Source: Chakrabartia godavariana
GTDB lineage: Bacteria > Pseudomonadota > Alphaproteobacteria > Sphingomonadales > Sphingomonadaceae
Direction: 5' to 3'
Assembly (NCBI GenBank): GCA_005518185.1
Contig: RKSN01000004.1
Span: forward strand, 118,680 to 182,679
DNA: 64,000 nucleotides
Below the pieces are notes generated by a model, which had not been told where the DNA came from, searched no databases, and saw only the letters and a program-made list of their open reading frames with translations. The position numbers were made by a program, and so were the translations under genes. How positions within the stretch are numbered: the first letter of the stretch is position 1; every line of letters starts with the position of its first letter. Below, piece after piece: positions 24,318 to 32,292 of the stretch.

Positions 24318-25165
24318 TTTCATCCAATTGTAGTTTGATCGTCGTTGCCGCAATGATTTGCGTCTCGGCCGCGAAGGCTAGGGAAGTCGATCTTGTCCAT
24401 TTTTCTCCGTTTGCCGCTACCGCCAACAATGAGCAGGGGGCCGTCGGAGTCGCGTTGAGCACCCACTTTGAAGGGTTGGTTGAGCCGGCCGATGCGCGCC
24501 GCGTCAGTGAGAGAACCCACGCTTTCGGCGGAATCGAACCGTCAGGACTTTTCGAACCGAAACATCCGGCGATCATGGCGCCTTCCACCTCGTCATCGTG
24601 CCTGCAGAATGGGTATCGCCCGACTTGGTGGTTGTCTCCTGAGGTGGAGAACCGCCGAGTAGCTTATTTTGCAGCGGTGTCCGCAATAGCTTGCGAAAAC
24701 GGACTTCCTGAGAGCCTTCTCGACGCGGTCATTGCTCAGGAATCAGGATACAAGGCTTGGGCACTAAGTGGGGCGGGTGCGATGGGCATGATGCAGGTCA
24801 TGCCGGGAACAGCGAGAAATCTAGAGCTATGGAACCCTTGGGATGCGCTGGCCAACATGAGGGCGGGGGCACGCTACCTTCGTCAGCAGCTTGATCGCTT
24901 TGGACGCGTCGATCTGGCCTTGGCTGCTTACAATGCGGGACCGGAACGTCGTTCACTCGCGCTGGGCAACATTCCTGCAATCCCGGAGACCCGAAATTAC
25001 GTGCAGGCCATCACAACCAACTGGGTGCGCCTCACAGAACTTGGGAGCCCAAATTCCGCCGTTGCCGCGCGGGTTACGGCGGCAAATATCGCAGTACGAG
25101 CCTCAGGTTACCGCGAGGTTTCCCTCATGACCTACGAGGGCACGAATGCGGTAAACCCGATATAG
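24314..25165 (+). CDS. lytic transglycosylase (VirB1/SLT-like)
   Basis: A 283-residue exported murein hydrolase. A hydrophobic leader (SLIVVAAMICVSAAKA) is followed by a linker and the SLT catalytic domain: LLDAVIAQESGYKAWALSGAGAMGMMQVMPGTA contains the catalytic Glu in QESGY. ARYLRQQLDRFG and LALAAYNAGPE follow. Conjugative plasmids carry such enzymes to open peptidoglycan for the secretion channel. It starts at GTG 24314, overlapping the small upstream ORF. Its last 34 nt overlap, tail to tail, the minus-strand gene ending at 25132. Confidence 0.88.
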   Translation: MISSNCSLIVVAAMICVSAAKAREVDLVHFSPFAATANNEQGAVGVALSTHFEGLVEPADARRVSERTHAFGGIEPSGLFEPKHPAIMAPSTSSSCLQNGYRPTWWLSPEVENRRVAYFAAVSAIACENGLPESLLDAVIAQESGYKAWALSGAGAMGMMQVMPGTARNLELWNPWDALANMRAGARYLRQQLDRFGRVDLALAAYNAGPERRSLALGNIPAIPETRNYVQAITTNWVRLTELGSPNSAVAARVTAANIAVRASGYREVSLMTYEGTNAVNPI

Positions 25166-25407
25166 TGCGCATACAGAACGGCGATGGCCAGAATGCTTGG
25201 AAACCCGCAGAGGTAGCTAAGTTGAAAATGTAGCCAAACTTTTGGGAACCACAGCAGCCAGCGCAGCACTGACCCCGTCGGCGGCACGATTACTCCCATG
25301 CGGATGTCGTAGATCGTCTTGAGGAGCGCACACCCCGAGCAAATCGCGGCGAGCAGCCCAACCGCGGCATAGAGATGGGTCCACGCTGCGATGTTCTCGG
25401 GCCCCAT
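25132..25407 (-). CDS. small membrane protein of unknown function
   Basis: A 91-residue protein with two or three hydrophobic segments (WTHLYAAVGLLAAICSGCALL, and two around FPKVWLHFQLSYLCGF and ILAIAVLYAHYIGFTAF). No family recognised. It follows the HTH gene by 10 nt on the same strand, suggesting co-transcription, and its 3' end overlaps the transglycosylase gene on the other strand. The start at 25407 follows GAG-TACAC; a longer frame to 25485 would lack membrane character. Confidence 0.55.
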   Translation of the reverse strand: MGPENIAAWTHLYAAVGLLAAICSGCALLKTIYDIRMGVIVPPTGSVLRWLLWFPKVWLHFQLSYLCGFPSILAIAVLYAHYIGFTAFVPS

Positions 25408-25417
25408 GTGTACTCGA

Positions 25418-25939
25418 TCAGGCCTGAAGGGTCTGGCTGTTCTGCATGACGCGCTCCTGGTGCGAGAGAAGCAAGTCATATGCACGGCGCGCGGCTTCGT
25501 GGATTACAGCCGGCCGCAGATCGACCTCGATCGAGCCTCGCCGGCAGGTCAGTACCTCGAGGTAGAAGCTCTTAAGGCTCTCTGTTGCCAGGAAGACGGA
25601 TTGTTCCGCATAGGCCTGCGGATCGTGGAGCAGGGCGACGCTAATCTTGGCGCGAACGTGGTCCATTCCAAGTTCGTCAAAAATGCGGTCACGCAGGTCG
25701 TCGGTAAGAGAATTGGTCTGCTTGAGGATCTTGTGAAGCTTGGGGCGCGAGAGACGCATACGATCGGCGAGATGCGCAGGAAGTATGCCCTGGCGCGCAA
25801 GCTCGGCATTGATGAGCTGCTTGTATTGATCCTGCTCACACCCTCCCGGGTTGGGGCTGGCAAAAGCGAAGACGGGTTCACTGCCCGGCGGGCTGCTTGG
25901 CTTGAAGACCGTCTCAGGCGTCAAGTTCCTGTGAGGCAT
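25418..25939 (-). CDS. HTH-containing regulator-like protein
   Basis: A 173-residue protein with an unstructured, Pro-rich N-terminus and a central helix-turn-helix-like segment (LINAELARQGILPAHLADRMRLSRPKLHKILKQTNSL), then helical sequence. No known family is assigned; XRE-like DNA binding is inferred from the pattern. ATG 25939 is supported by a strong GGGAGGAAGGGAG just upstream. It is next to the transfer operon, with another unknown gene upstream, so it may control transfer genes and could recognise the palindromes at 26503-26583. Confidence 0.6.
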   Translation of the reverse strand: MPHRNLTPETVFKPSSPPGSEPVFAFASPNPGGCEQDQYKQLINAELARQGILPAHLADRMRLSRPKLHKILKQTNSLTDDLRDRIFDELGMDHVRAKISVALLHDPQAYAEQSVFLATESLKSFYLEVLTCRRGSIEVDLRPAVIHEAARRAYDLLLSHQERVMQNSQTLQA

Positions 25940-26027
25940 GCTCCCTTCCTCCCACGGCAAAACGTCTATGGGATGGCATAAGCTGTCAAGAGTCTTAAGA
26001 AGCGCGCAATTCGCCTGCGGAAATTAC

Positions 26028-26387
26028 CTATAGAAGATTATGCTTCACCGCGAGGTATACTACGAAGGGGACGAGAGACTTATCGGTACCGGATTTTTCG
26101 CTGATATCCTTCATCTTGGCTCGCATCATATCGTAATCAGCTGACCACTCAGGTGTGACCTCAAGATGGATACGGATATCGCCTTCGACGGGATACTCGG
26201 CAAGGAACTCTTCAAGCTCGAACCTAGAAATCCCGTGGGGTTTTAGCCTTGCGCAGGCAGCCTGAACGGTCATCCGCATCGTCTGAAAACGGCGGGTTTG
26301 CTTGGAAAACGCAGCCATCGCATCCACCAGCAGTTCAAAGCACTGTTGGCTCACGAATATACGGACGTTGCGCGTTCCTGCGGCCAT
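26028..26387 (-). CDS. unknown plasmid protein divergent from the transfer operon
   Basis: A 119-residue protein not matching any family I recognise. No signal peptide or membrane segment. It has a beta/alpha mix at the start (NVRIFVSQQCFELLVDAMAAF) and an acidic end. ATG 26387 is preferred over the upstream in-frame codons because MAAGTRNVRIFV starts a regular structure. It is divergent from traA across a 330-nt region with repeated palindromes, a position typical of a transfer regulator, but nothing in the sequence proves DNA binding. Confidence 0.55.
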   Translation of the reverse strand: MAAGTRNVRIFVSQQCFELLVDAMAAFSKQTRRFQTMRMTVQAACARLKPHGISRFELEEFLAEYPVEGDIRIHLEVTPEWSADYDMMRAKMKDISEKSGTDKSLVPFVVYLAVKHNLL

Positions 26388-26502
26388 TGACGGGTTATCC
26401 GGGGCATGTGTCGGCCGACACAATGATCCAAAATTGTAAATTTGGCGAATCCGGGGCGGGGGCTTCGAGTCGGACTATCAATTTCCCGTCCCGGCAATTG
26501 GG

Positions 26503-26583
26503 TTTCCCGTGCGGGGAAACAACATCACCCCATAAGGGAAACGCGATTACCCCAACAGCAAACGCATTTCCCTTATGGGGAAA
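26503..26583. promoter_or_regulatory. repeated TTTCCC-N4-GGGG palindromes upstream of traA
   Basis: The 330-nt gap 26388-26718 contains TTTCCC-gtgc-GGGGAAA (26503-26519) and TTTCCC-ttat-GGGGAAA (26567-26583). The inverse of the second, CCCC-ataa-GGGAAA, is at 26528-26541. A degenerate TTTCCCGTCCCGG is at 26482-26494. The second and third can also pair as a 14-bp long-range hairpin. Spacing and symmetry suggest a cluster of operators for a dimeric regulator controlling the transfer operon, or a termination structure; no T-run follows. The rest of the gap shows no gene. Confidence 0.6.
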
Positions 26584-26718
26584 TAATAAACGATCCAAAG
26601 TCCGCAATTTGGAAATCCTGCGATTCGTTTGCGTGCCTAAACTGCCTCTTAATTGCTAGCTGAAGCGCTGATCTGTTCATTCTGAAGACCGTGACAACCA
26701 CGGTGTTTGGATAAGGAC

Positions 26719-27042
26719 ATGACGAATATGAAACTCACGATGAAAGGGAAGGGCGCCGCGCTCATCCAGGGGGCCGCAGTCGCTGCGGTCGCCAGCCTGC
26801 TCGGCAGCGAAGTCGCAATGGCCGGTGCGGACACGACCTTCAACACCGCGCTCACCTCGTTCACCGGCTTCCTCGAAGGTTCGGGCGGCAAGATCATCAC
26901 CGTGCTCAGCCTGGCTGGCGGGATCGTCGGGCTTGCCTCGGGCCGCTTCAGCCTTGGCCAGGTCGCAATCCCCGTCGGGGTGGGCGTCGGCGCCGGCACG
27001 GGCGTGCCCATCGTCACCGCCGCGGTCACCGCGACGATCTGA
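26719..27042 (+). CDS. traA: F-type pilin precursor TraA
   Basis: A 107-residue prepilin of the TraA/VirB2 class. A long leader with a basic start and AVAAVASLLGSEVAMA-G cleavage site precedes a mature pilin of about 70 residues with two hydrophobic helices (ITVLSLAGGIVGLASG and a second Val/Gly-rich one) separated by a short positive loop (RFSLGQ). This is the standard pilin topology. ATG 26719 is supported by AAGGA upstream. It is the first gene of the mating-pair-formation operon, followed by traL after 71 nt. Confidence 0.85.
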   Translation: MTNMKLTMKGKGAALIQGAAVAAVASLLGSEVAMAGADTTFNTALTSFTGFLEGSGGKIITVLSLAGGIVGLASGRFSLGQVAIPVGVGVGAGTGVPIVTAAVTATI

Positions 27043-27113
27043 CCTCCTACCCCGTTCCGTCCGGACAAAGCATCCGTGCATCCGGTCGGACATCACCGAG
27101 GGCGGTGCCGCTC

Positions 27114-27398
27114 ATGAATCGCTACACGGTTCCCGCGCATCTCGATGATCCGGAGCTGATCGGGTTTTGGACACTCGATGAGTTCCTCGCAATGATCATC
27201 CCGTTCGCGTGGGGCATCCTGTCTCAACATATTTTCATCGGTCTGATTTCAAGCGTGCTGGCCTGGTGGGGATTGCGCAAGTTGAAGGCGGGACGAGCCG
27301 TCTCGTGGATCATCCATTCAGCCTACTGGTACCTGCCCGGTGCCTTCATGGGGCTGAGAGCGACGCCGCCCTCCCATCTACGCCTGATGGCGGGTTGA
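27114..27398 (+). CDS. traL: conjugative pilus assembly protein TraL
   Basis: A 94-residue TraL protein, an inner-membrane component near the base of F-type T4SS. Recognisable by YTVPAHLDDPELIGFWTLDEF at the N-terminus and two hydrophobic segments. The family start usually reads PxxLDxPxRxxxWxxDE. Position between traA and traE agrees. ATG 27114 is taken; a GTG at 27105 in the same frame is an alternative. traE follows after 13 nt. Confidence 0.88.
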   Translation: MNRYTVPAHLDDPELIGFWTLDEFLAMIIPFAWGILSQHIFIGLISSVLAWWGLRKLKAGRAVSWIIHSAYWYLPGAFMGLRATPPSHLRLMAG

Positions 27399-27411
27399 GG
27401 ACGGCACAGTC

Positions 27412-28023
27412 ATGGACCTTTCGATTTCTCACGGCCAGGCGCAGCGGCTCCTGAAGCAGCGCAACCTGCTGGCCATCACAGCGACCGGGCTGTTTGCCTT
27501 AAGCGTCGTGCTGACGCTGACCGCCGCGCGCCGCGACCGCGAGGTCGTGCTGCAGCCGGTGCTCGCCAAGCCGCTGACGCTGTCATCGAGCCATGTCGAC
27601 AAGGACTACCTCGAGCTGGTCACGCGCGATGCCGCGCTGCTGACGCTCAACCGTTCGCCCTCGAACCTCCAATACTGGATGGATTCGATCCTCGAAATCA
27701 CCGATCCCAGAACCCACGGCCGGATGAAGTCCGAGCTAATGAAGATCTTCAACGAGCAGAACGGCTCGAATGTCTCGCAGTTCTTCACGATCGAGAACCT
27801 CTCCGTCGATCCCGATGCGCTGACCAGCGAAGTGAATGGCGTGTTGCACACGGTTGTCGGTTCGAAGGAAGTCACCTCCGAAGCCCGGACCTTCCGTTAC
27901 GTGTGGAGCTACTCGGGCGTCAGCCTGAAGCTCGCCGGATTCGGGCGCATCTCCAAGGATGCAGCGGGCAAAGTCATCGGACGCGCCAGCGCCAACAACA
28001 GCACCGATGGGGGAGACGAGTGA
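27412..28023 (+). CDS. traE: conjugative T4SS protein TraE
   Basis: A 203-residue TraE/VirB8-like inner-membrane protein. A cytoplasmic N-terminus (SHGQAQRLLKQRNL) precedes one membrane segment (LLAITATGLFALSVVLTLTAA) and a periplasmic NTF2-like domain with YLELVTRDAALLTLNRSPSN and FRYVWSYSGVSLKLAGFGRI. VirB8-like proteins bridge the inner-membrane complex and the core channel. Its stop overlaps the traK ATG. Confidence 0.88.
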   Translation: MDLSISHGQAQRLLKQRNLLAITATGLFALSVVLTLTAARRDREVVLQPVLAKPLTLSSSHVDKDYLELVTRDAALLTLNRSPSNLQYWMDSILEITDPRTHGRMKSELMKIFNEQNGSNVSQFFTIENLSVDPDALTSEVNGVLHTVVGSKEVTSEARTFRYVWSYSGVSLKLAGFGRISKDAAGKVIGRASANNSTDGGDE

Positions 28024-28820
28024 TGGCCGTTCTGGCTTGGGGCGCGATCAGCGCCGGGACAGTGCTGGCAGGACGCCCCTTGGCGATTGCGGGGCGGCCG
28101 GTGGGCGCGGCGCTCATCTGCCTTGGCGCGCTCTGCCTGACGGCAAGCCCCGCGATGGCGGATCAAAGCATCCCGGCGGCCGACAACGGCACGGTTGCCT
28201 GCACCGCTTCGGCCAAGGACCTGACCCGCATCAGCCTCGCCGGCGACCAGTTCGCCTCGGTTTCCAAGATCACCACCGGCAATCCGGCCGAGGACTTCAA
28301 GATCGTCAATGAGCCAGTGCGCGGCGACATATACATCTCGGTGCCCGATGGCTTCACCAAGCCCAACCTCTCGTTCTTCGGCACGACCCGCAAGGGCTTC
28401 GTCTACAAGTTCCTCTGCCAGGTTCGGGGCAATGATGCGGAGCAGGTGTTCGTCACCAACACTGCAGTTAAAGCCGAAGCCGCGCGAGACTGGGAAGTGC
28501 GCTCCTCGCCCGAGGACACCGCAGTACGCCTCGCCCAGGCCATGTATCGCAGCGAGACCATCGAAGGGTTCGAGATCCGGCAAAGCGTGCTCGAGCCGGT
28601 CGCAGTCGGCAAACTCGAGGTCCAGCAAGTCGGCGAATATCGCGGTGCGGACCTCAAGGGCCTGATCCTCAAGGTTCGCAACATGGGCAAGGGTCCTATG
28701 CCGCTCGATGAGAACTTGCTCGCAGGCCGTGGCAGCGTCGCCTTCATGACCCCGGTCAGCGAACTCGCCCCTGGCCAGTCGGCTGCCGTCTACCTCATCC
28801 AATCGAATGGAGGCCAGTGA
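28023..28820 (+). CDS. traK: T4SS secretin-like protein TraK
   Basis: A 265-residue TraK (VirB9-like) protein of the outer-membrane core complex. The leader is unusually long: about 48 residues with two hydrophobic stretches before PAMA-D. The periplasmic part contains RGDIYISVPDG, GFVYKFLCQVRG and a C-terminal TraK block (YRGADLKGLILKVRNMGKGPMPLDEN). The ATG at 28023 overlaps the traE stop (TGATG). It overlaps traB by ATGA, as expected for the complex TraK-TraB-TraV. Confidence 0.88.
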   Translation: MAVLAWGAISAGTVLAGRPLAIAGRPVGAALICLGALCLTASPAMADQSIPAADNGTVACTASAKDLTRISLAGDQFASVSKITTGNPAEDFKIVNEPVRGDIYISVPDGFTKPNLSFFGTTRKGFVYKFLCQVRGNDAEQVFVTNTAVKAEAARDWEVRSSPEDTAVRLAQAMYRSETIEGFEIRQSVLEPVAVGKLEVQQVGEYRGADLKGLILKVRNMGKGPMPLDENLLAGRGSVAFMTPVSELAPGQSAAVYLIQSNGGQ

Positions 28821-30238
28821 TGGACTGGAAGAACCCGTTCCGCAAAGGCCCCAAGGCGCTCGATGGTCCCTCGGCTGATGGTCATGGCGGCGATCCGGAC
28901 AGCAGCGATGCGTCGCCGCTTGGTGATGCGATTGTCGCCAACGAGGCGGTCAAGAAGAAGCAGATGCTGCTGCTCGGTGCCGGCGGGCTCGCCGCCCTGA
29001 TCATCGGTTCGTCGTGGATCTTCGCAGGCGAAAACAAGAGCGGCGACGGCAACGTCAAGCGCCAGGTCGCCGACGTCTCGGTCGACGAGATGGTCAACAA
29101 GAACATGGCCGAGAAGGAATGGCGCGCCCAGTCCGAGGCCCAAATGATGTCGATGGACAACAACATGCGCGCGCTCGCCGCCCGCGCGCAGCGTGCCGAC
29201 CAGTTGGAAGCACAGCTTGCCCAAAGCCAGGCCCAAAGCGGAAGCGGGGGCAGCGGCGGGGCAGCAGGCATTTCGCCCGATACTGAACGGGTGCTGTCGG
29301 CCTACCAGAACGAAAACGAGCAGTTGAAGGCCGCGCTCGCCGCCGCGCGCCAGTCGCCAATCATGGGCCAGCCTGTTGTTGGACCAGGCGCGACTTCGGC
29401 AGGACCCAATGCGCTTTATGGGCGGACCAGTCCGCCGAGCTACCAGAGCGCGCCGGGCACCCCTGCCGGTCAGGCGGCCATGGCAGCAGCTGGCATGACA
29501 GGAGGCCGCGGCAGCGAGGTGAGCCTGGTCTCGTTTGGCGAAGGCACCAGCGGGACGGGAAGTCCAGTGCCCAAGGGGAACACCGTATTCACCGACAGCG
29601 CCAATTACTTGCCGCCCAATTCGATCGCGGTCGCCAAGGTCATCGTCGGGGTCGATGCCGCTGCCGGCGTCCAGAGCCAGACCGATCCTTTGCCGGTCGT
29701 GCTGCGCATTACTGGCCCCGCGCGCTCGGTCTACGACAACGGGCGGCTGCTCACGACCAATATAGCGGGTTGCCTGGTCAACGGCGCGGCGCGCGGCGAC
29801 CTCTCGAGTGAGAAGGTCTACGTCAAGCTGCAGCGGATGACCTGCCCGCAGCCGAATGGGCGCTACGCGGTTTCTGACGTGAAGGGCTTCATCGCCTTCG
29901 GCGGCAAAACCGGGGTCAGGGGCAGGGTGGTGAGCCGGGAGGGCTCGCTGATCGGCCAGGCCTTCCTCGCCGGGCTCGCAGGCGGATTTGGGCGCGGATT
30001 TTCCGCCAACACCAATTCGACGCTCACCGGCACCAACGTCAACGTGAACGGCCAGCGCCAGAAGCTTGGCACCGGCGACATTCTCGAAGGCGGCCTCGGC
30101 GAAGGCATCGCCACCTCGGGCGACATGGTCAGCAAATATCTGATCGAGCGGGCCGAGCAGTACCAGCCCGTGATCGAAATGCCGACCGGGATCGATGTCG
30201 AAATCGTGTTTCTCGAAGGCGTGTTCATCAATGGATGA
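28820..30238 (+). CDS. traB: conjugative T4SS core protein TraB (VirB10-like)
   Basis: A 472-residue TraB/VirB10 homologue spanning the inner membrane into the core. One membrane segment (MLLLGAGGLAALIIGSSWIFAG) follows a cytoplasmic N-terminus. A coiled-coil region (MRALAARAQRADQLEAQLAQSQ) and a Gly/Pro-rich linker come next. The C-terminal beta-barrel domain holds SANYLPPNSIAVAKVIVGVDA, VYVKLQRMTC and the final IDVEIVFLEGVFI. The ATG overlaps the traK stop. Confidence 0.9.
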   Translation: MDWKNPFRKGPKALDGPSADGHGGDPDSSDASPLGDAIVANEAVKKKQMLLLGAGGLAALIIGSSWIFAGENKSGDGNVKRQVADVSVDEMVNKNMAEKEWRAQSEAQMMSMDNNMRALAARAQRADQLEAQLAQSQAQSGSGGSGGAAGISPDTERVLSAYQNENEQLKAALAAARQSPIMGQPVVGPGATSAGPNALYGRTSPPSYQSAPGTPAGQAAMAAAGMTGGRGSEVSLVSFGEGTSGTGSPVPKGNTVFTDSANYLPPNSIAVAKVIVGVDAAAGVQSQTDPLPVVLRITGPARSVYDNGRLLTTNIAGCLVNGAARGDLSSEKVYVKLQRMTCPQPNGRYAVSDVKGFIAFGGKTGVRGRVVSREGSLIGQAFLAGLAGGFGRGFSANTNSTLTGTNVNVNGQRQKLGTGDILEGGLGEGIATSGDMVSKYLIERAEQYQPVIEMPTGIDVEIVFLEGVFING

Positions 30239-30248
30239 GGAGGGTGCA

Positions 30249-31148
30249 ATGAAGCTGAAACCACTGAACTTGGGCAGACCCCGCCTTCGCCAAACCTTGA
30301 TGCCGCTGGCCGCAATCGTGCTCGGCAGCGGCGGATCGCTGGTCTGGGCAAATGCCAATGCTGAGGGCGCTGGGAACGCCGCGCCAAGTGCAATTCACTC
30401 GCCGTCCGAGGCTGACCAGGCCGTCACGGCGCTTCTCAAGCAGCGCCTGCCGCGCACCCAGGTGAGCCGGGTCAATTGCCAGCTGGTCGACGGGGTCTGC
30501 GAAGTGACCGCCGGATCGCAGCTGTTCTATGTCGACAGGACCGCACGTTACCTGCTCATCGGGCGTGTCTACGACATGCAGACGCGCCAGGACCTGACCG
30601 CGGTCCGGCTGCTCGAGGTCAATCCCGATCTCCTCGTTGGCGGTGCGGCGGGCAGCAAACAGGAAGCGCAGGAAGTCGAGACCCCCCGCCGCGGCGTCAA
30701 CACGCCGACGGCGAGCGGTGCCCCCCGGATGATGTCGCTCGCCGCACTGCCCGAGGCGGGCGGCATTGTCTGGGGAGCAAGCTCGGGGCCGTCTGTCACT
30801 GTGTTCAGCGATTTCCGCTGCGGCTACTGCCGGGCGCTGTCGGGCGTGCTTGAAAGCATGAATGTGCGCGTGATCGAGCGGCCGATCTCGGTGCTCGGCA
30901 GCCGCGATCTTGCCAACCAGGTGTTCTGCGCGCGCGATCGGCGCAAAGCCGTCAAGGCCGCCTATGCTGGCATGCCGATCACCGACACGCGGCCTTGCGA
31001 CACCTCGCCGCTTGATGCCAACGAGCGCTTCGCCCGCGAGCAGGGCTTGGCCGGAACCCCTGTGATCGTCCGATCGGACGGCGCGGTGATCGAAGGATTC
31101 CGACCGCGCGAGGTGCTTGAGCAATGGCTGAAGGGCGCCAAGTCGTGA
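30249..31148 (+). CDS. DsbC-like thiol:disulfide isomerase of the transfer operon
   Basis: A 299-residue periplasmic thioredoxin-fold protein. A leader (LMPLAAIVLGSGGSLVWA) is followed by a DsbC-type N-terminal dimerisation region (QLFYVDRTARYLLIGRVYDMQTRQDLT). The catalytic domain has CGYC near residues 191-194 and cis-Pro GTPVIV. F-type systems rely on such isomerases to fold Cys-rich TraN, TraU and TraV, all encoded downstream. ATG 30249 is preferred because GGAGGG precedes it; ATG 30231 is also in frame. Confidence 0.85.
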   Translation: MKLKPLNLGRPRLRQTLMPLAAIVLGSGGSLVWANANAEGAGNAAPSAIHSPSEADQAVTALLKQRLPRTQVSRVNCQLVDGVCEVTAGSQLFYVDRTARYLLIGRVYDMQTRQDLTAVRLLEVNPDLLVGGAAGSKQEAQEVETPRRGVNTPTASGAPRMMSLAALPEAGGIVWGASSGPSVTVFSDFRCGYCRALSGVLESMNVRVIERPISVLGSRDLANQVFCARDRRKAVKAAYAGMPITDTRPCDTSPLDANERFAREQGLAGTPVIVRSDGAVIEGFRPREVLEQWLKGAKS

Positions 31149-32287
31149 CCGCGCTTGACCCGAAGAGCCAAGCGAGCCTTGTGCGCGCGGTCGCGCGGCG
31201 CTCGCGCGGGGCGATCTCGTTGCCGCGCGCCGAGTTGAGCCGGTGCGAGGCAATCCGGCTGTGGCAGGATCTCGTGCTCGCCTTCGGTGAGCCATTCGGC
31301 CGGGACCTCACGCCCTTCGAACTGACAAAGCTGCGCCGACGCGCCTGGGCCCGCTCGGCGGGCCATGCCAGCCTTAACGCCGAGACGATCTCGCTCGGAT
31401 CCGGCCTCGCATTCTGGCGCCTTGCCGTGCGCCTCGGCAGGCTCGCTGAGCATCCCGCGCCAAGCGGTCTGGGCCGGGCGGCGAGCATTGCTGCGGTCGG
31501 GCTCGCCGCGACCCAGCTTGCAGCCTGCACTTCGCTGTTCGGCGGGAACATCAAGGGAAGCTTCGCTTGCAGCGCGCCGGGCGGGACCTGCGCGCCTTCG
31601 ACCCTGATCGACGATCAGGCACTGTCGGTGATCCAGAATGCCCGGCCCATGACGCCCGGACATTCGCCGGCGGGGCCGTATATTCGTCAACCGGCTGCGG
31701 CCAAGCCTGTCACAGTTGCCTACACCCCCACCGGTTCGGGCAGGCTTGCTGCTTCCGGGAATGGCATGATCCATCGCGAGCGCCGGGTGTTGAAGGTCGT
31801 GTTCCCGTCCTTCGTCGATGGCGGCGGTAATCTCCATGAGCCGCGTATCATTCACGCGGTGGTCGACGATGGCGCCTGGATGCAGCTGTCGTCGGGCGAG
31901 CCCAACCTGGGGGAGCAAGTCGAGGGCCGAGCGGTCAGCCTTGCCAGCGCGGCGTTAGCACCCGCACCCGGGGTTCCTGCTCCCCTCATCGATGGCCGCG
32001 ACGCTCCCATCGCCGCACCGGCAGCCCTGCCAACGCCCGAAGCGGTTGCGGCTGCGCGTGCCAAGGCCGCTGCGCGGGGCTCCGGCAATGCCATCGATGC
32101 TATCCGCGCCGAAGTCCAGGCGCGCCTCTCGCAAACCGCGAAAGCGCCGACACCATCGGCAGTAAAGGCCACAGGTCCTGTCAATGGTGGAGCGATTGCC
32201 CCGCCTGTCGCAGCGCCATCGGCCGCCCCGGATAAAGCATCGCCGGCCAATGCTCCGACGGCCTTTCCCGCCAAGGTCGAGGAGTAG
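31124..32287 (+). CDS. traV: TraV-like outer-membrane lipoprotein with long N-terminal extension
   Basis: The C-terminal two thirds match TraV: lipobox QLAAC with Cys135, followed by the family block CTSLFGGNIKGSFACSAPGGTCAPS, then a Pro/Ala-rich linker. TraV anchors the core complex to the outer membrane. From ATG 31124 the protein has 387 residues, and the lipobox lies too deep for a normal signal peptide. A GTG at 31427 would give a standard leader of about 34 residues. The extra 100 residues (ELSRCEAIRLWQDLVLAFGEPFGRDLTPFELTKLRRR) look genuinely coding, so a fused unknown domain or a separate overlapping product is possible. Overlaps the DsbC-like gene. Confidence 0.75.
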   Translation: MAEGRQVVTALDPKSQASLVRAVARRSRGAISLPRAELSRCEAIRLWQDLVLAFGEPFGRDLTPFELTKLRRRAWARSAGHASLNAETISLGSGLAFWRLAVRLGRLAEHPAPSGLGRAASIAAVGLAATQLAACTSLFGGNIKGSFACSAPGGTCAPSTLIDDQALSVIQNARPMTPGHSPAGPYIRQPAAAKPVTVAYTPTGSGRLAASGNGMIHRERRVLKVVFPSFVDGGGNLHEPRIIHAVVDDGAWMQLSSGEPNLGEQVEGRAVSLASAALAPAPGVPAPLIDGRDAPIAAPAALPTPEAVAAARAKAAARGSGNAIDAIRAEVQARLSQTAKAPTPSAVKATGPVNGGAIAPPVAAPSAAPDKASPANAPTAFPAKVEE

Positions 32288-32292
32288 GGGCA

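Noticed and set aside
26482..26583. Possible CRISPR-like or iteron repeat array
   Set aside because: Copies are palindromic, few and irregularly spaced, without uniform spacers; operator sites fit better. No CRISPR array or cas gene was seen anywhere in the window.
28790..30358. Minus-strand open frame of 522 codons opposite traB
   Set aside because: TraB is complete on the plus strand with overlapping starts and stops to its neighbours; the antisense frame lacks recognisable features.
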